64,000 nucleotides of DNA from NCBI RefSeq assembly GCF_000219625.1, contig NC_018210.1, positions 1,736,001-1,800,000 on the forward strand, in the 5' to 3' direction. The translations under genes were made by a program, and so were the position numbers. How positions within the stretch are numbered: position 1 is the first letter of the stretch; each line of letters opens with the position of its first letter. The notes beneath the pieces are model-generated. The model did no database searches, had not been told where the DNA came from, and saw nothing but the letters and a program-made list of their open reading frames with translations. This document shows, piece after piece, positions 10,606 through 21,445 of this stretch. The DNA comes from Zymoseptoria tritici IPO323. Its lineage: Eukaryota > Ascomycota > Dothideomycetes > Mycosphaerellales > Mycosphaerellaceae.

Positions 10606-12261
10606 ATGCCGAAATACGTCAAGTGTGAGTAGTGTCCCCGCGCGCGCAAGAACAGTGTCCTCGCGCAAGAAACACCCAAAAACTGATCGACGTTGCAGAT
10701 ACGAAGATAACGCCCTTACCCTCCAACGTCCGTTAATGCGCCCTCGTCCACGATGCGAAGAAGGACCTCCAGCTGACAAGTACCTCACGGACAGGTCCCC
10801 CGCCAACTCGCCATCGAACTCCTCCACAACCACAGCGAAGTAATCGAACTCAATCCCCTCGTAACCGGCGTCAAAGCCATCGACGCCCCGCGCACCGCCT
10901 CCTCGGAAGAATACTTCTCGCAATGGTACGAAATCTCCGAGATCATCACCTGGGGTTTCGGCATGAAGAAGAAAATCACCTTCAAAGGCGTCTTTCACGA
11001 TCAACCGTGGGGTCTGCAGTCACACGTGTACGCGCCGATGGGGGTGGATTTGCGGAATAAGTATCGGATTGGAGGGAATCAGCCGGGGGAGCCGAGGGAG
11101 ACGAAAGAGTTGGGGGTGGAGACGCCGTTGGATGGATTGTATTTGAGAGAGGATGTGGAGATTGTGTGTAATGTGGCGTTGGCGAGTTTCGTGAAAAAGG
11201 AGACGAAGGAGGCGACGGGGAAGATGATTGAGCGGTTGGCGAGGAAGGCGGAACTGTTGGATGAGGGGAGGTTGCATGCTATGTTTGAGGATGGGAAGTT
11301 GAAGACTGCGAAGCCGAGTGGGGGGTATTTGGAACCGCTGCCGGCGGTTGGGAGTCCGCCGACGAGTCCGGGGAGGAGTCCGTCGGTTGTGTCGGGAGGT
11401 TTTCCGTCGCCGAGACTGGATCAGAAGGGGTTTGGGAATGTTCATGATGTGATGAGGAATGCGAGTCAGCATCGAGTGAGTAATACGTATTCGCCGGCGT
11501 ACCAGCAGCCGAATTATAACGGACCGGAGGATGCGCAGGCGGGAGCATCACAACCTGGACGAGCGACGAATATGCCTATGATTAATGAGTTACCCGGCTC
11601 AGAACCAATACCTCAAGGCCAACAGGGCTCGCCGAGTCTCTACCCACCACCCCTCAACCCTCAAGGCATCGTCTTCCGATCAGAATTACCCGGAGACACC
11701 ACTTTCGACCCTTTCAACCTCGCTTCCCAACCACCGCATCAACAACAACCAACAACACCACCCTACCCCGTCGACGCAAAACCCCCACTAAACTACAACA
11801 CCTACACCACCCCTCCCCAACACAACAACACCACCCAGCAACACCCCATCAACCCCACCCAATCCACCACCGTCGCAGAATGGCAACGCGGCCTCTCCAA
11901 TCCCAGCGGAGCACAACCACCACAATCCCCCCCCATCCCAGCCCGAAACTTCAGCCGCCAGACTCGAGACACAGACCGTGCATCATCTTCCGCGTACTCG
12001 GACTACTCCTCCCCGACGACGAGTTCGCAACCCGATCATCATCAGCAGCGATTTTCGAATTTGACGGTTAATTCGACGCCGCCGCAGATCCATTCTAGGA
12101 CGGTGTCGAGTACGAATGGGAATATGAATGCGAATCCTACGGCACCTGCGGTGGTGGGGGGTATGAATGGGGGTTTTGAGGCAAAGTGTCCGGTTTGTGA
12201 GGATTTTGTGGGGGATGAGGGGGCGGTTAGTTTTCATGTTGAGAAGGTGCATTTTCAGTAG
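10606..12261 (+). CDS. DUF7053-family protein with C-terminal C2H2-like zinc finger
   Basis: Three exons are inferred: 10606-10624, 10699-10727 and 10795-12261, giving 504 aa. Splicing restores the family N-terminus (TKITPLPSN then VPRQLAIELLHNHSEVIELN), which no single frame encodes. The second donor would be GTCCGT, a weak site chosen only because it keeps the frame. Residues 1-180 match the fungal DUF7053 (START-like fold) domain: the WYEISEIITWGFGMKKKITF and GVFHDQPWGLQSHVYAPMGV strands. Residues about 200-460 are low-complexity, rich in Pro, Gln, Ser and Asn. The last 30 residues carry CPVC then HVEKVH, a C-x2-C-x12-H-x4-H finger. Function unknown; the finger suggests protein or nucleic-acid binding. 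Confidence 0.75.
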
Positions 12262-12770
12262 GGGACGGGGTGGGTGGTGTGTGGGTGTTTTGGCAGGGTG
12301 GGAGGCGAGGCGAATTCGATCTTGCAGGATTTACGACAGAGGGTCGGTCACAGTCAGGCGAGTTTCTATGGGCGTGTCGTGGGATGGGAGTGGAGAGAAT
12401 TTTAACAAAACTTGGATGGATGGATATGGAGGACTAGGGTGAGGGAGTAGGAATGGATTTAAGGATACCCGGTGGGATTGGTTCTGGTTTTGTATTACTA
12501 TATCGTTGGAGTGACCAGCTTTTGCAGCTTCGTATTGAGCAGGGGAGGATTTCTGAGACGTATAGCACCGGAGAGAGACTGTTGGATCGTCTCAACAAGA
12601 AATATGTCTTCCATCGAATATGTCTGTCTGTAGAAAGGAGCGTTTCCATTCGCAAGGATGGCTGACAAAGCAATCCACAACTTTGAACGTCATGCTTCAA
12701 CAATCATTCAAGATCAGGCTTCCTTTTGCCTTCGTCACTTCCATTAGCTCGAACGATTCTCTAGACGACC
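12262..12770. other. Intergenic region
   Basis: 509 bp between two plus-strand genes. It should hold the terminator of one and the promoter of the next. Nothing further is recognised. Confidence 0.4.
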
Positions 12771-13756
12771 ATGGACATCTCAACATTCGCCAAAGAGCAT
12801 GTCTCCCAAATCACCGCCACCATTGGACTAGTCACATTTGCAATCGTCAAGAACAAGCTCACGCCGGCTGGCATCATTGCGGGAATCTTCGTAGCTTTCA
12901 TTCACATGCTTCACCCCTGGCCAGCATTCTTCTGGCTTCTAATCCTGTTCTTCTTCTTCGGAACAGTGGTGACCAAGGTAAGGCCCCCATCAATCATCAA
13001 CAAACATGAAGTCTAACACAACGACAGATCGGCCACGAAGCCAAAGCCCACCTCACCCTTTCCTCAACCGGCGGCTCAGGAGGCGAAGGACCACGAAGCT
13101 ACGTCCAAGTCTTCGCCAACTCGGGCCTCGCGTGTATCCTCATCGCATTGCACGCCTACCTACTCAACAGCACACCTTTCATCTCCTCGCAGCTAGGAAT
13201 CGCCGCTGGTCCACATTTCCCCGCTTTGACGAAACTCCTCCCCATCGGCATCGTGGCTCAGTACGCCGCTGTTGCCGCGGATACGTTCAGCTCGGAGCTG
13301 GGAATCTTATCGAAGCAGCAGCCGTTCATGGTGACTGCGCCGTGGAAGAAAGTCCCGAAAGGAACGAATGGCGGCATCACGATCGACGGGTTGAAGTACG
13401 GCGCTCTGGGAAGCTCGATGTTGACGTTTGTTGCTTCGCTGGCGCTTTATCTCTTGCCTCCGCATGGGCAGATGAACCCGCGTGCGTCGATTTTGCTTAT
13501 CGTTGCGGGGTTGGCGGGGAGTGTGATTGACAGTGTGCTTGGTGCGCTGGTGCAGGCGACTGTGGTGGATAAGGGGACTGGGAAGGTCGTTGAAGGTGCT
13601 GGGGGCCAGAGAGTCAAGGTGTTGCAAGGTGGTAGTCGGGCGCAGGTGGGGATTGATTTGTTGACGAATAATGGCGTCAATTTTGTCATGGCTGCGTTGG
13701 CGAGTGTGCTGGCGATGGGAGCGGCGCATGTGCTTGAGGTCAGGCTGGTGAGATGA
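12771..13756 (+). CDS. TMEM19 / DUF92 family integral membrane protein
   Basis: Exons 12771-12977 and 13028-13756 (50-nt intron, GTAAGG donor, ACAG acceptor, phase 0) give 311 aa. The protein has about six hydrophobic segments: residues 10-60 in exon 1, then about 95-115, 125-140, 185-215 and 280-305. The family signature region ADTFSSELGILSKQQPFMV followed by VPKGTNGGITIDGLKYG is clear. Plant VTE6, a phytyl-phosphate kinase, belongs to this family, so a lipid-phosphate kinase role is possible, but the fungal substrate is not known to me. Start is the first Met in frame, MDISTFAKEHV. Confidence 0.85.
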
Positions 13757-14233
13757 GTAAAGTGGGCAACACATGGCCTTCATCCTACGATCAAGCGGCT
13801 GTTTCGCCAGACGGAAGAGAGGCATCCTACGAAGCAGTATCGAGCGAAACCAAACCCTCCAGCGAATCATCACCACCATTCTAGCATCAAGAGGTAAGTC
13901 TACAGCTCAGACCGTCATCACTCTTGCTCCAGCTTGTCAGCTGACGGGCACCTCTAGACGTTCCACTGTCTCAGCGCGTGCTGGCGGAAGTGAATGAAGC
14001 CAGATTCGCAGCAAACGCCAGCCAAATTCACTTCACTTCCCCTTCAAGCTCATCTGAAACACAGCTCCCCTGCAGCCTACAGTTCCAGTAGACCTTCATG
14101 CAGACAAAACCTCGCAACTTCTTCCACGACATCAACCTTGACTTCTACTCTGACTTACAATCAACTTCGACACATACTACAACTTCCACCACACACCACA
14201 ACTCCACCTCCACAACCCTTCCACCACTCAACC
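13757..14233. other. Intergenic region
   Basis: 477 bp between plus-strand genes. CT- and CA-rich sequence just before the 14234 start is consistent with a fungal 5' UTR. No other feature seen. Confidence 0.4.
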
Positions 14234-14786
14234 ATGCCTCTCCCCAACCTAACCGACCGTGAGCTCGGCCTCCTCTACGTCGTCATCGGCGAGATGAACG
14301 CCACCGTACGTCCTCGCAACCCTCTCCACAACTCTCAACCATTCATTCCTCCATATTGACCAACAATGAATGCTACAGATCGACTGGAACGTCGTCGGAC
14401 CCAAAGCCAACTTCACAACTCCCAAGCAAGCCCGTGACAAGTGGGCCGTGATCAAGAAGAAATTGAGCACCTCTGAGAACGGCGACGATACCGCCGCCGG
14501 CGCGACCGCGACTCCCAAGAGTTCGGCTAAGAAGACGGGGGCGAAGCGGAAGGCTGGTATGTTTGATAATTTCTCACGTGGTGAGACTGCGGTGATGAAG
14601 GAAGCTGATGATAGTGCAGCGACTGAGGGTACCCCGTCGAAGAAGGCGAAGCAGAGCAAGACCACCGTCGCCGCGGAGGACTCGGGTGTGGGCGATGAGG
14701 ATGACGAGGAAGCCAAGAACGTTCTGATCAAGGCGGAGAAGCAGGATCAGGATCAGGCTGAGGGCGAGGGTGAGGTTTTGACTTGA
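14234..14786 (+). CDS. Small nuclear Myb-like DNA-binding-domain protein
   Basis: Exons 14234-14305 and 14379-14786 (73-nt intron, GTACGT donor, ACAG acceptor) give 159 aa. Residues 1-55 look like the short Myb/SANT-like domain common in fungal proteins (LTDRELGLLYVVIGEMN, DWNVVG, PKQARDKWAVIKKKL). The rest is low-complexity and charged, with Lys-rich basic clusters (SAKKTGAKRKAG, PSKKAKQSK) that could serve as nuclear localisation signals, and a very acidic C-terminus. Probably nuclear and DNA- or chromatin-associated; no specific target is known. The domain is split by the intron, so the first exon is easily missed. Confidence 0.72.
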
Positions 14787-15143
14787 GTGATGTCGTTCGC
14801 TGCGACTGCGAGATGAAGTGCGATTGAGGATGCGAGGGCGATGATACCTTCGAGGCGAGTTTGGGCGGTGGTATCGCGCACTGAGCCGGTGGTTGGAGTC
14901 GTTTGATACTAGAGCATGCGCGTGGACTAAGGAGTGACCTGACTTTGCTTCCAATTCCAACTTCTTGCCAATGCAAATCGTGGCGATGTCGCTGCTCTTC
15001 TTTCCATTATACAATCCGCGGTATCTTCCTGATTTATCCTCCACCACACTTCACCCCACCTCATCATCCCCCACCTCCATCACTCTTCAACCCACCTCAC
15101 CACCACTCACCACCCACCCCTCCCCCTCCTCCCCTCCTCCCCC
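14787..15143. other. Convergent intergenic region with G-free tract
   Basis: Lies between the stop of the Myb-like gene (plus) and the stop of a small minus-strand gene. Its right half is an extreme strand-asymmetric C-rich tract, described separately. Confidence 0.5.
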
Positions 15144-15172
15144 TCACCCCCTCCCCCCACACCCACCCACCC
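15032..15172 (-). repeat. 141-nt tract without G on plus strand; G-run-rich on minus strand
   Basis: From 15032 to 15172 the plus strand contains no G. The minus strand therefore has many closely spaced G runs of 3-6, the pattern expected to form G-quadruplexes. It covers the last codons and 3' UTR of the small minus-strand gene ending at 15144. Confidence 0.85.
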
Positions 15173-15562
15173 GAATCACCAACCCCTCCCCCATAATCCA
15201 CTCCTCCGCCCTCCTCACCGCCCTCGCCTCCCTCGCCTCAAACCTCGCATGCTCCACCGCGCCCCTAATATGCGCCATCTGCATCGCCTCGTTCCGTCTG
15301 AACTCGTCCCACCGGCGAGCATAATCCAGTTCGGCGTTGGTGCGCGCTGCTTGCATTGCGCGGTGGTGGTTGTGCCGCGCGATGGAGGCGTTGAGGTCGG
15401 GTTTCAGGTAGGCGTGGAGGTTGGTGAGCCAGATTTCGAGACGGTCGAGGAGATGGATTGTTAGTCTAGAGGGGGTGGTGTTAGTGGTGGTGGTGTTTTG
15501 GGAGGGGAGGGGATGATGACTTGCTGGGCGATGTAGATTATTAGTTGGAGGGTTAGAGCCAT
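15144..15562 (-). CDS. Small uncharacterised helical protein with probable GC-AG intron
   Basis: Two exons are inferred: 15562-15525 and 15465-15144, giving 119 aa. The intron (59 nt) would use a GCAAGT donor and a CTCTAG acceptor; this is the only junction I found that joins the short hydrophobic N-terminus (MALTLQLIIYIAQ) in frame to LTIHLLDRLEIWLTNLHAYL. The rest is a long charged helix (ARTNAELDYARRWDEFRRNE, HARFEAREARAVRRAEEW). I do not recognise the family. The N-terminus could be a signal anchor. Codon use and amphipathic character look like a real protein, but there is no homology support. Confidence 0.5.
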
Positions 15563-15947
15563 TTTTGTAAGGAGGGTGGGCGGAGTGATGGCGCTGTTGG
15601 ATGATGTTGGATGGAATTGATGTGACGGAAGACCTGTGCGTGTGGATCCAAGGCGAGGAAATCGTGTGCGTAAAAGCGAGATAAGTGCAGTGAGCAAGCG
15701 AGAAGGAAAGGAAGGGAAGAGCAAACAGTGTCCAAAAGCCTGCGCCTCAAACATTTTCTTCGCCATACCTCACTGATACTTCACGGCCGGTACAATAGCG
15801 TTCATGTTCTTCTCATACAAGTACACTCTTGTTCTCCTCTTTTATGTACACACTTCTGCTCTTTCCTGCGCTCTGCGCTCAGCACCCTGCAACGCCAACG
15901 CTCCTATCGCGATGCGCAATGCCATTTCTGTCGATATCGTTCCACGC

Positions 15948-16398
15948 TCACTTCTTCTCATTCTGCGCGGCCTGTGCGCCCTCCTTTTGCATCTGGTCGA
16001 TGGACTTGTCGTGCTTCTCGCCCCTGATCTGTATACACATCACGAGTCAGCTCCTGTAATTGTTGGGCATCGGATGGTATTCTTCGAAGCTTACCGCACT
16101 CTCACTCTCACTGGCGAGCTTGTCATTGTGCTCGTTCTTGCCCTGCTTCTGCTTCTTCAACTCCTCCTGCTTTGCGGACTCGATTTCTTGCGCGCGCTCG
16201 GCGTTGCCTGATGTGGGTGAGAATGTTAGCCAACGTCCACCGTGGGAACGTCAGGAATGAGCGCGTACCCTCCTTGTTCTCCTTCACTACTTGCAGCACA
16301 CGTCCGCTCTGGAACGACCTGAAAGCTCCAGCTTGACGGATGGCAGGAGAGGCTGCGCGGAAGGATGATCGCATGGTGATGGAGCGGAAGGCGGACAT
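15948..16398 (-). CDS. Small mitochondrial-type helical protein
   Basis: Three exons, 16398-16269, 16207-16095 and 16028-15948, give 107 aa. All donors and acceptors are canonical (GTACGC, GTAAGC; CAG, ACAG) and phases agree. The first 40 residues (MSAFRSITMRSSFRAAS...AIRQAGAFRSFQSG) are Arg/Ser/Ala-rich with almost no acid, a typical mitochondrial presequence. The mature part is a Lys/Glu/Gln-rich helix with KKQKQGKNEHNDKLASESE, resembling a family of small stress-related ascomycete mitochondrial proteins. An ATPase-inhibitor (IF1) relation is possible on size, charge and helicity but the inhibitory motif is not evident, so I leave the function open. Confidence 0.68.
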
Positions 16399-17585
16399 GA
16401 TTGTGATGTTTGAGGTCGGAGAGGGTATTGGAAGGACTGTGTTTTTCGAAATTCCGTAGACTGGATAGAAGTGAAGTGAGTTGGAAGGAAGAATTGCCAA
16501 TGCACTTGAGAAACGAGAATGTGAACGTGTGGCTACCCTAGCCGGACGCGAGAACGTCATCGCATCATATGACGAAGACGACTGGGATAGTGCGGTCCAC
16601 CACTCACAACCGGACGGATAACTTTGACGGTACGGCCGACATGTGTTCAGTTCTCATTGCAACCCCTGATGCCTCACCAGGATGCTATATTGCTTTGCTC
16701 ACAAGTGAATGCCCAAACTCTGTACTGGCAGGAGCTTCGAGCTGAACGGTGGAGCTGCTTGAGGATTCGGGACGGTACCTGGGGAGCCTCGGTGGGGTTG
16801 AACAATGCCATTCCCATAGGAACCATACTCCACGATCAACTTACCCGTCCATGAGCGTCGAGCTACCATGGGTACTGTGGACAAGACCTCCTTTCTTTGG
16901 CGTACCACGGTACCACGGATCACAATCAAGGACACCACGAAACAGAAGTAGGTAATGATATGAGTCTTCATCGTTCGTATCGTGCACAAAACTACAATTC
17001 GCCGAACACAAGAGAGGTCGTGACCAACTCTTTCCAAACTCCCAGAAACCCCATCTTGATATATGCCCACGTCGTCGTGTCCGCCATCATCAACACAAAC
17101 AACACCGAAACGCAGTCCCAATCCAAAAATAAGTAATACTAGCCACGAGACAGTCACCGCTGCCTGGGCCAAACCCCATTGCAATTCGCCTCTTCACCTC
17201 GGTGTATCATGATGCCAGAAATTTTTGCGCTTCGCTGTCTTCATCGTGTACCAGAAACACCGCCTTGCCCAGTACCATAAAGAACAAAAAAAAAGTGAAG
17301 AGTAAAACATCCCAAGTGCTAACAAGTGCTCAACCGGAGGGAGGTATCCAAGAAATCCAGAAGCTGTAACCAGTGTATCGTCATCGCTGCGCAGAGAATA
17401 AATGATGTGCCGTTCATGCTTTCGTTATGCTGTTTTGTGACGCCGTCATCCCAGAGTGGTAAGAAGCCGTGTATCGTATTTTGTTTGTACAAGGTATTCG
17501 CGTGGAGGAGAATAGCGAATATTAGAAAGAATCTCACCAACCCGACGACGTAGTGCGTCAGAATAGCATGTTGTGCAACACTCGT
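16399..17585. other. Intergenic region without recognised gene
   Basis: About 1.2 kb between two minus-strand genes. Short frames on both strands show no recognisable domains. It should include the 3' UTR of the gene ending near 17586 and the promoter of the small mitochondrial-type protein. Confidence 0.4.
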
Positions 17586-18212
17586 CTACCAACGACGAGT
17601 GATGTACTGCTGCTGCATCTGTCGGGCTGGCGAGACTGACATTGGTGGACTCGCGACGGATCGAGTGGATGGATCCACGATCGGAATCGCGTTGCGAGAG
17701 CGTTGCGCCATTGGCTGGTGCAGCTTCACATGCTGAGCCTGCTGGAAGCTCGAAGAGTTGTAAACATTAGGGACGGTGGAGAGCATGACCGATGGCGTCG
17801 GCTGCACTTGATGCTGAAGAGGTGAGCTCTCGGGAGAGCCGGAGGAGAGAGAGCCACGGTCGGATCCAGAGGAGGAATGGATAGATTGAAGCTGTGACAG
17901 AGGGTTAGCTCTGGTATCCCAATGCGATGATGAGACTCGACATACATCATCCTCGGTCAGGAGGTTGAACGGGCAGAAGATCTCGTCATCATCAAACTCG
18001 AAACCCTTTGCAGCCTCGAGAATGCGAAGGTAGTCTGACTGTGTGGGTGGTTGTGGCAGCTCTTCCTTTGGACTCCGTTGAGCCTTGTATTGGCGGTGAG
18101 CATTTTGCGAGTGCACTCTGGGCCCTCGTCGGCTACGACCGTGGTGGCCTTGAGGATGGTTCTGATGCGACGAGGCGGCGTATTGAGGCATTCCGTAATG
18201 ATAGCTGGCCAT
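17586..18212 (-). CDS. Conserved ascomycete protein of unknown function, Ser/Gln-rich
   Basis: The frame is open from 18212 to 17586 (208 aa), but a 54-nt in-frame intron is likely at 17945-17892 (GTATGT donor, GCTAAC branch, ACAG acceptor). Removing it joins LLTEDD to LQSIHSSSGSDRGSLSSGSP and gives 190 aa, which matches the pattern I recall in related fungal proteins better than the retained form. Features are a His/Gln/Arg-rich N-terminus, an acidic motif (FEFDDDEIFCPFNLLTEDD) and Ser-rich blocks ending in NAIPIVDPSTRSVASPPMSV. No enzymatic domain is seen. It is probably an intrinsically disordered nuclear or regulatory protein, but that is only inference. Confidence 0.65.
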   Translation of the reverse strand: MASYHYGMPQYAASSHQNHPQGHHGRSRRGPRVHSQNAHRQYKAQRSPKEELPQPPTQSDYLRILEAAKGFEFDDDEIFCPFNLLTEDDVCRVSSSHWDTRANPLSQLQSIHSSSGSDRGSLSSGSPESSPLQHQVQPTPSVMLSTVPNVYNSSSFQQAQHVKLHQPMAQRSRNAIPIVDPSTRSVASPPMSVSPARQMQQQYITRRW

Positions 18213-21200
18213 GACTGTAGGTGTGGATGAGGTGTGCGGCGGTTATTGTGTGATGATGATCGAGCCAGGAGATGATGGAGCAACAAAGAGAACAACAAAG
18301 CCGGAAGCGGAGGTGGCCGGACGAGTTGCGGAATGTAGTGCGAACGGTCGATAGAGATGTCGGAGCGAAGGGAGTATTGCGATTACGGTCGAGTGGTCGA
18401 TAAAGTGCTGATGGAAATGGAATGGAGTACAGATGCGGGATGAAGGTGACGATGAAGGTCAAGGTCAGGCAAGCAAGTGGCGAGGCTGTGTGAGAGTCAG
18501 CGCTGATGGTGGGTGGGCGGCCGGCGGCAGGGACGATGCTGGGGCTGGTTCACTTTCACGGCTTTTGGCGCCAAAACTAGCGTTGAACCTTGTCCTCGCA
18601 CCAATCAACATCACCTCCCCACGCCTCGTCCCAGCACTATTGCCTTCCCACCTCAGGCATTCCCAAACTCTGTGCCGTCGTGTCTCTGCTGGTGTGAGAG
18701 GGCATGCGACGATCCTCTTCGAGCAATTGATTCCATCGACTGAGCAGCCCTATGCCTGTGCGTCTGCTGTGTCGAGAAGACGCAATCAGTACGTATCATT
18801 GATCCTTGCTTGTCAACCCCTCGCTCATTGATCTGGCATGAAACCGAGCTCATCTCAGGAACCCGGCGATGGCGATTCCGTCAGCTGTGAAATCACGTGG
18901 CATCCGATCTCGAGTCTCAGCCTGCAGGAAGCGTGCTGGGGCCCGCCACACGATTGGACGATGCTAGACCGCGAACGGCCTAATCGCTATGACTAGCCAG
19001 GACAGAGAAGCGGTCTGACGATCGATGCCATCTCGACCTGGACTGCTTCTCCCGGGAGACGAGATGCCTCAACGTCCTTCTGCTCATGAGAAAGCGCAGC
19101 CAGCGTGTTTCGCTCTGCTTGCTTGCTAGAACTGCTACAATGCATTGCCTCTACCGGGCGCCTACAGCACTCCCCGGACAGTTTGAAACGACGTGACGAC
19201 GTACCGTTGGACCCTTTTGGCTGGTCGGCATTCCAACCCGATCACTTCCGTCATTCAAGGGTTCCCGTGCGTTTCTGCGACTGAGTGTTACGGTGCTATC
19301 TGTACCGATGTTCTTGCAAGGATATGTTGTCTATTCCGCCTCGACTATGGCGTTCTGATGTCGTCTTGCGTGGCCGGTGCGTCAAGAAGACATGGTTATC
19401 ATCCTATCGCAGACGACAGCCTCGCGATATGGTTGCAGATGTTGCTCATCGGTATACACGCAAGCAGACAATAGACGCAATCGCATGGGCAGCATATATG
19501 CCGTATCGAAAAGGGACTTGTCGTCGTTCTATCGTGTCAGGAAGCAATTTGGAATCGAGAATTCCTTGCCATCCTTAACGACGGCACAACGAAGCATCGA
19601 GGCGACCCCATCCGTCGCTGGCCCAACGATTCCTGCTGCTGCATGCAATAGCGATGCAGTGCAACCACTTATATCCTCGGTATCTGGTGATTGGAGGTCC
19701 AATGCAACAAAGGTCGGGATTGTTGAAAAAAAGTGGTCGAGGCCAAAAAAACCTACGCACACCATAGAATGGCACGATGCGTCGTACATGAACAGAGTGA
19801 GGTTCGAACTGGTTGCTATGTCAGGAATAGACGGTAGAATGTACAGGGGGTTGTAATACCTCACGCTCTTTCGAACTACGGGTTTGACTGTTTCGCCTAA
19901 ACGTAGCTGGACGGTCGTCAGCATGCCGTACGGGCACATGCGGAGGCTCTAGAGGTGCTCCAAAGCAAGGGGATGGTCAACTAACCGCCTTAACCACTCG
20001 GCCATCTGTCCAAACAGTATTGAGAGCTTTTCGCCACATTCTGGTTGTTCATATTGTGGGTTTTGCTCTAGGCCAGCCAAGAGCGGCACAGCGGCAGGCC
20101 TAAGGACGCTACCAATGCAACTACAAGGCAGTCCTTCTATCAGAAGCATCTACACAGGCAAGAGAGCTGAATGGACGTGTCTAAGTCTTCATGAGAGAGC
20201 CATCGTTTCTAGGTCTGCATGCGACCCTGGAACAGCTTCATGCTAATCGGAGCTTCTGGAAATTGCAGTAACCACCTTCAAACTCACCAGCACCACAATG
20301 CCGATGCTAACGTTGGAATCGCCTTTCTTGCCGGGATGAATGCGGCCAATGGCAACAAATCGGATCAGGAAGGCATCCGATATGATCACAAGCAATGAAT
20401 ATCCTTGGTATCGTTCTCACCCCACCTTGGATCAGAATCCAGGCTTTGGAAGACAACCACCAGCACTTTGCCATGGCACAATACAGCGGGACATCGTTGA
20501 CCGTCAACCTTTGGACCAGGCCATAGCATTGAGCACTGGAAGTGGTGGTCAGGCTGACCCGCGGCAGCCGCACGCATGGCCGAGCTCTTCGAAAGTCAAG
20601 TACGCTACTGGTACCAAGATGCAATCATCGACATGACAACGAGTTCCACACCGCAATTGACCGCCATTAAGTTGCTTTCTGCAGCGGGAACGTTTGACCA
20701 GCGATGGACATGCATTCGGTCGACGAAAGAAGTCACAACAAGGTTGAAGTCTGGATGTCTCTTTGTTCTCCACCAGCTCTCCGCTCATGAGGCGCTCGTG
20801 GACAACTTTAGCTCTCTGCCATCCTCCAACACGACTCACAAACATCCCCCGAGGTCGTCCAACATTGGAAGCAAGCAGATTGATGACCACGAATGGAAAC
20901 CTGGAGCCGCATGCCCGCCACTATGCAGCTTCCATTGAGAGCGACGATTGCCCCAGGAATTCCAGGTACAGACTTCAGCAGCATGACTCCTTTTGGCCGG
21001 GTACCACCCAACAGACATACTGCTTGACATCCTAATCACAGCAATCGCCAACCTCGCAAACATCCCGTGCCGACGGCAAATCCAACAGACGTCACGCCAA
21101 CAGCTATTTGGTGGCGCTTACAAGAGTCCTTTGTCAAAACGAAGCTTTTGCTTTGTACTACGATATTCGATGACCACGAGATGAGAAATGTCAAAGGTAA

Positions 21201-21445
21201 TTATATTTCACTTTCATTGTCGACAATACGATCAAAGAATCCAATATCAGCAGCGTTTGTGGACTCGAGCAATGAAGAGGGTGCCGCTGTTTGCCAAACT
21301 TGGTTCTGTAAAACTTTCCTTCGATTCAATTCACGTTGCCATTTTTCCGTTACCACATTCGTTGTCTTTTCTTTCGAGCGGCAGCGCCCTCGACTTTCAT
21401 TTCTAATACACAAAACATTACAATCTCTTTGGCCGAGTATTAAAC
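18213..21445. other. Gene-poor 3.2-kb region
   Basis: No frame here carries a recognisable domain, signal peptide or convincing intron chain. Frames overlap on both strands and look like noise. Base composition is normal, so this is not a RIP-mutated repeat. It includes a tRNA-like 5' fragment near 19984-20011. It could hide a non-coding RNA or a fast-evolving small gene, which I cannot show. Confidence 0.4.
19984..20011 (-). pseudogene. tRNA-Ser/Leu-like 5' fragment
   Basis: On the minus strand the sequence starts GGACAGA, then TGGCCGAGTGGTTAAGGC, which is a complete D-arm and A-box of the long-variable-arm (class II) tRNA type. Downstream I find neither a good anticodon stem, a T-arm (GGTTCGAATCC type), nor a 3' strand complementary to GGACAGA. 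This looks like a truncated or degenerate tRNA copy. Confidence 0.45.

Noticed and set aside
19529..19939. 136-codon minus-strand frame
   Set aside because: No domain, no good intron or signal peptide, and it sits in a stretch with equal-length frames on the other strand.
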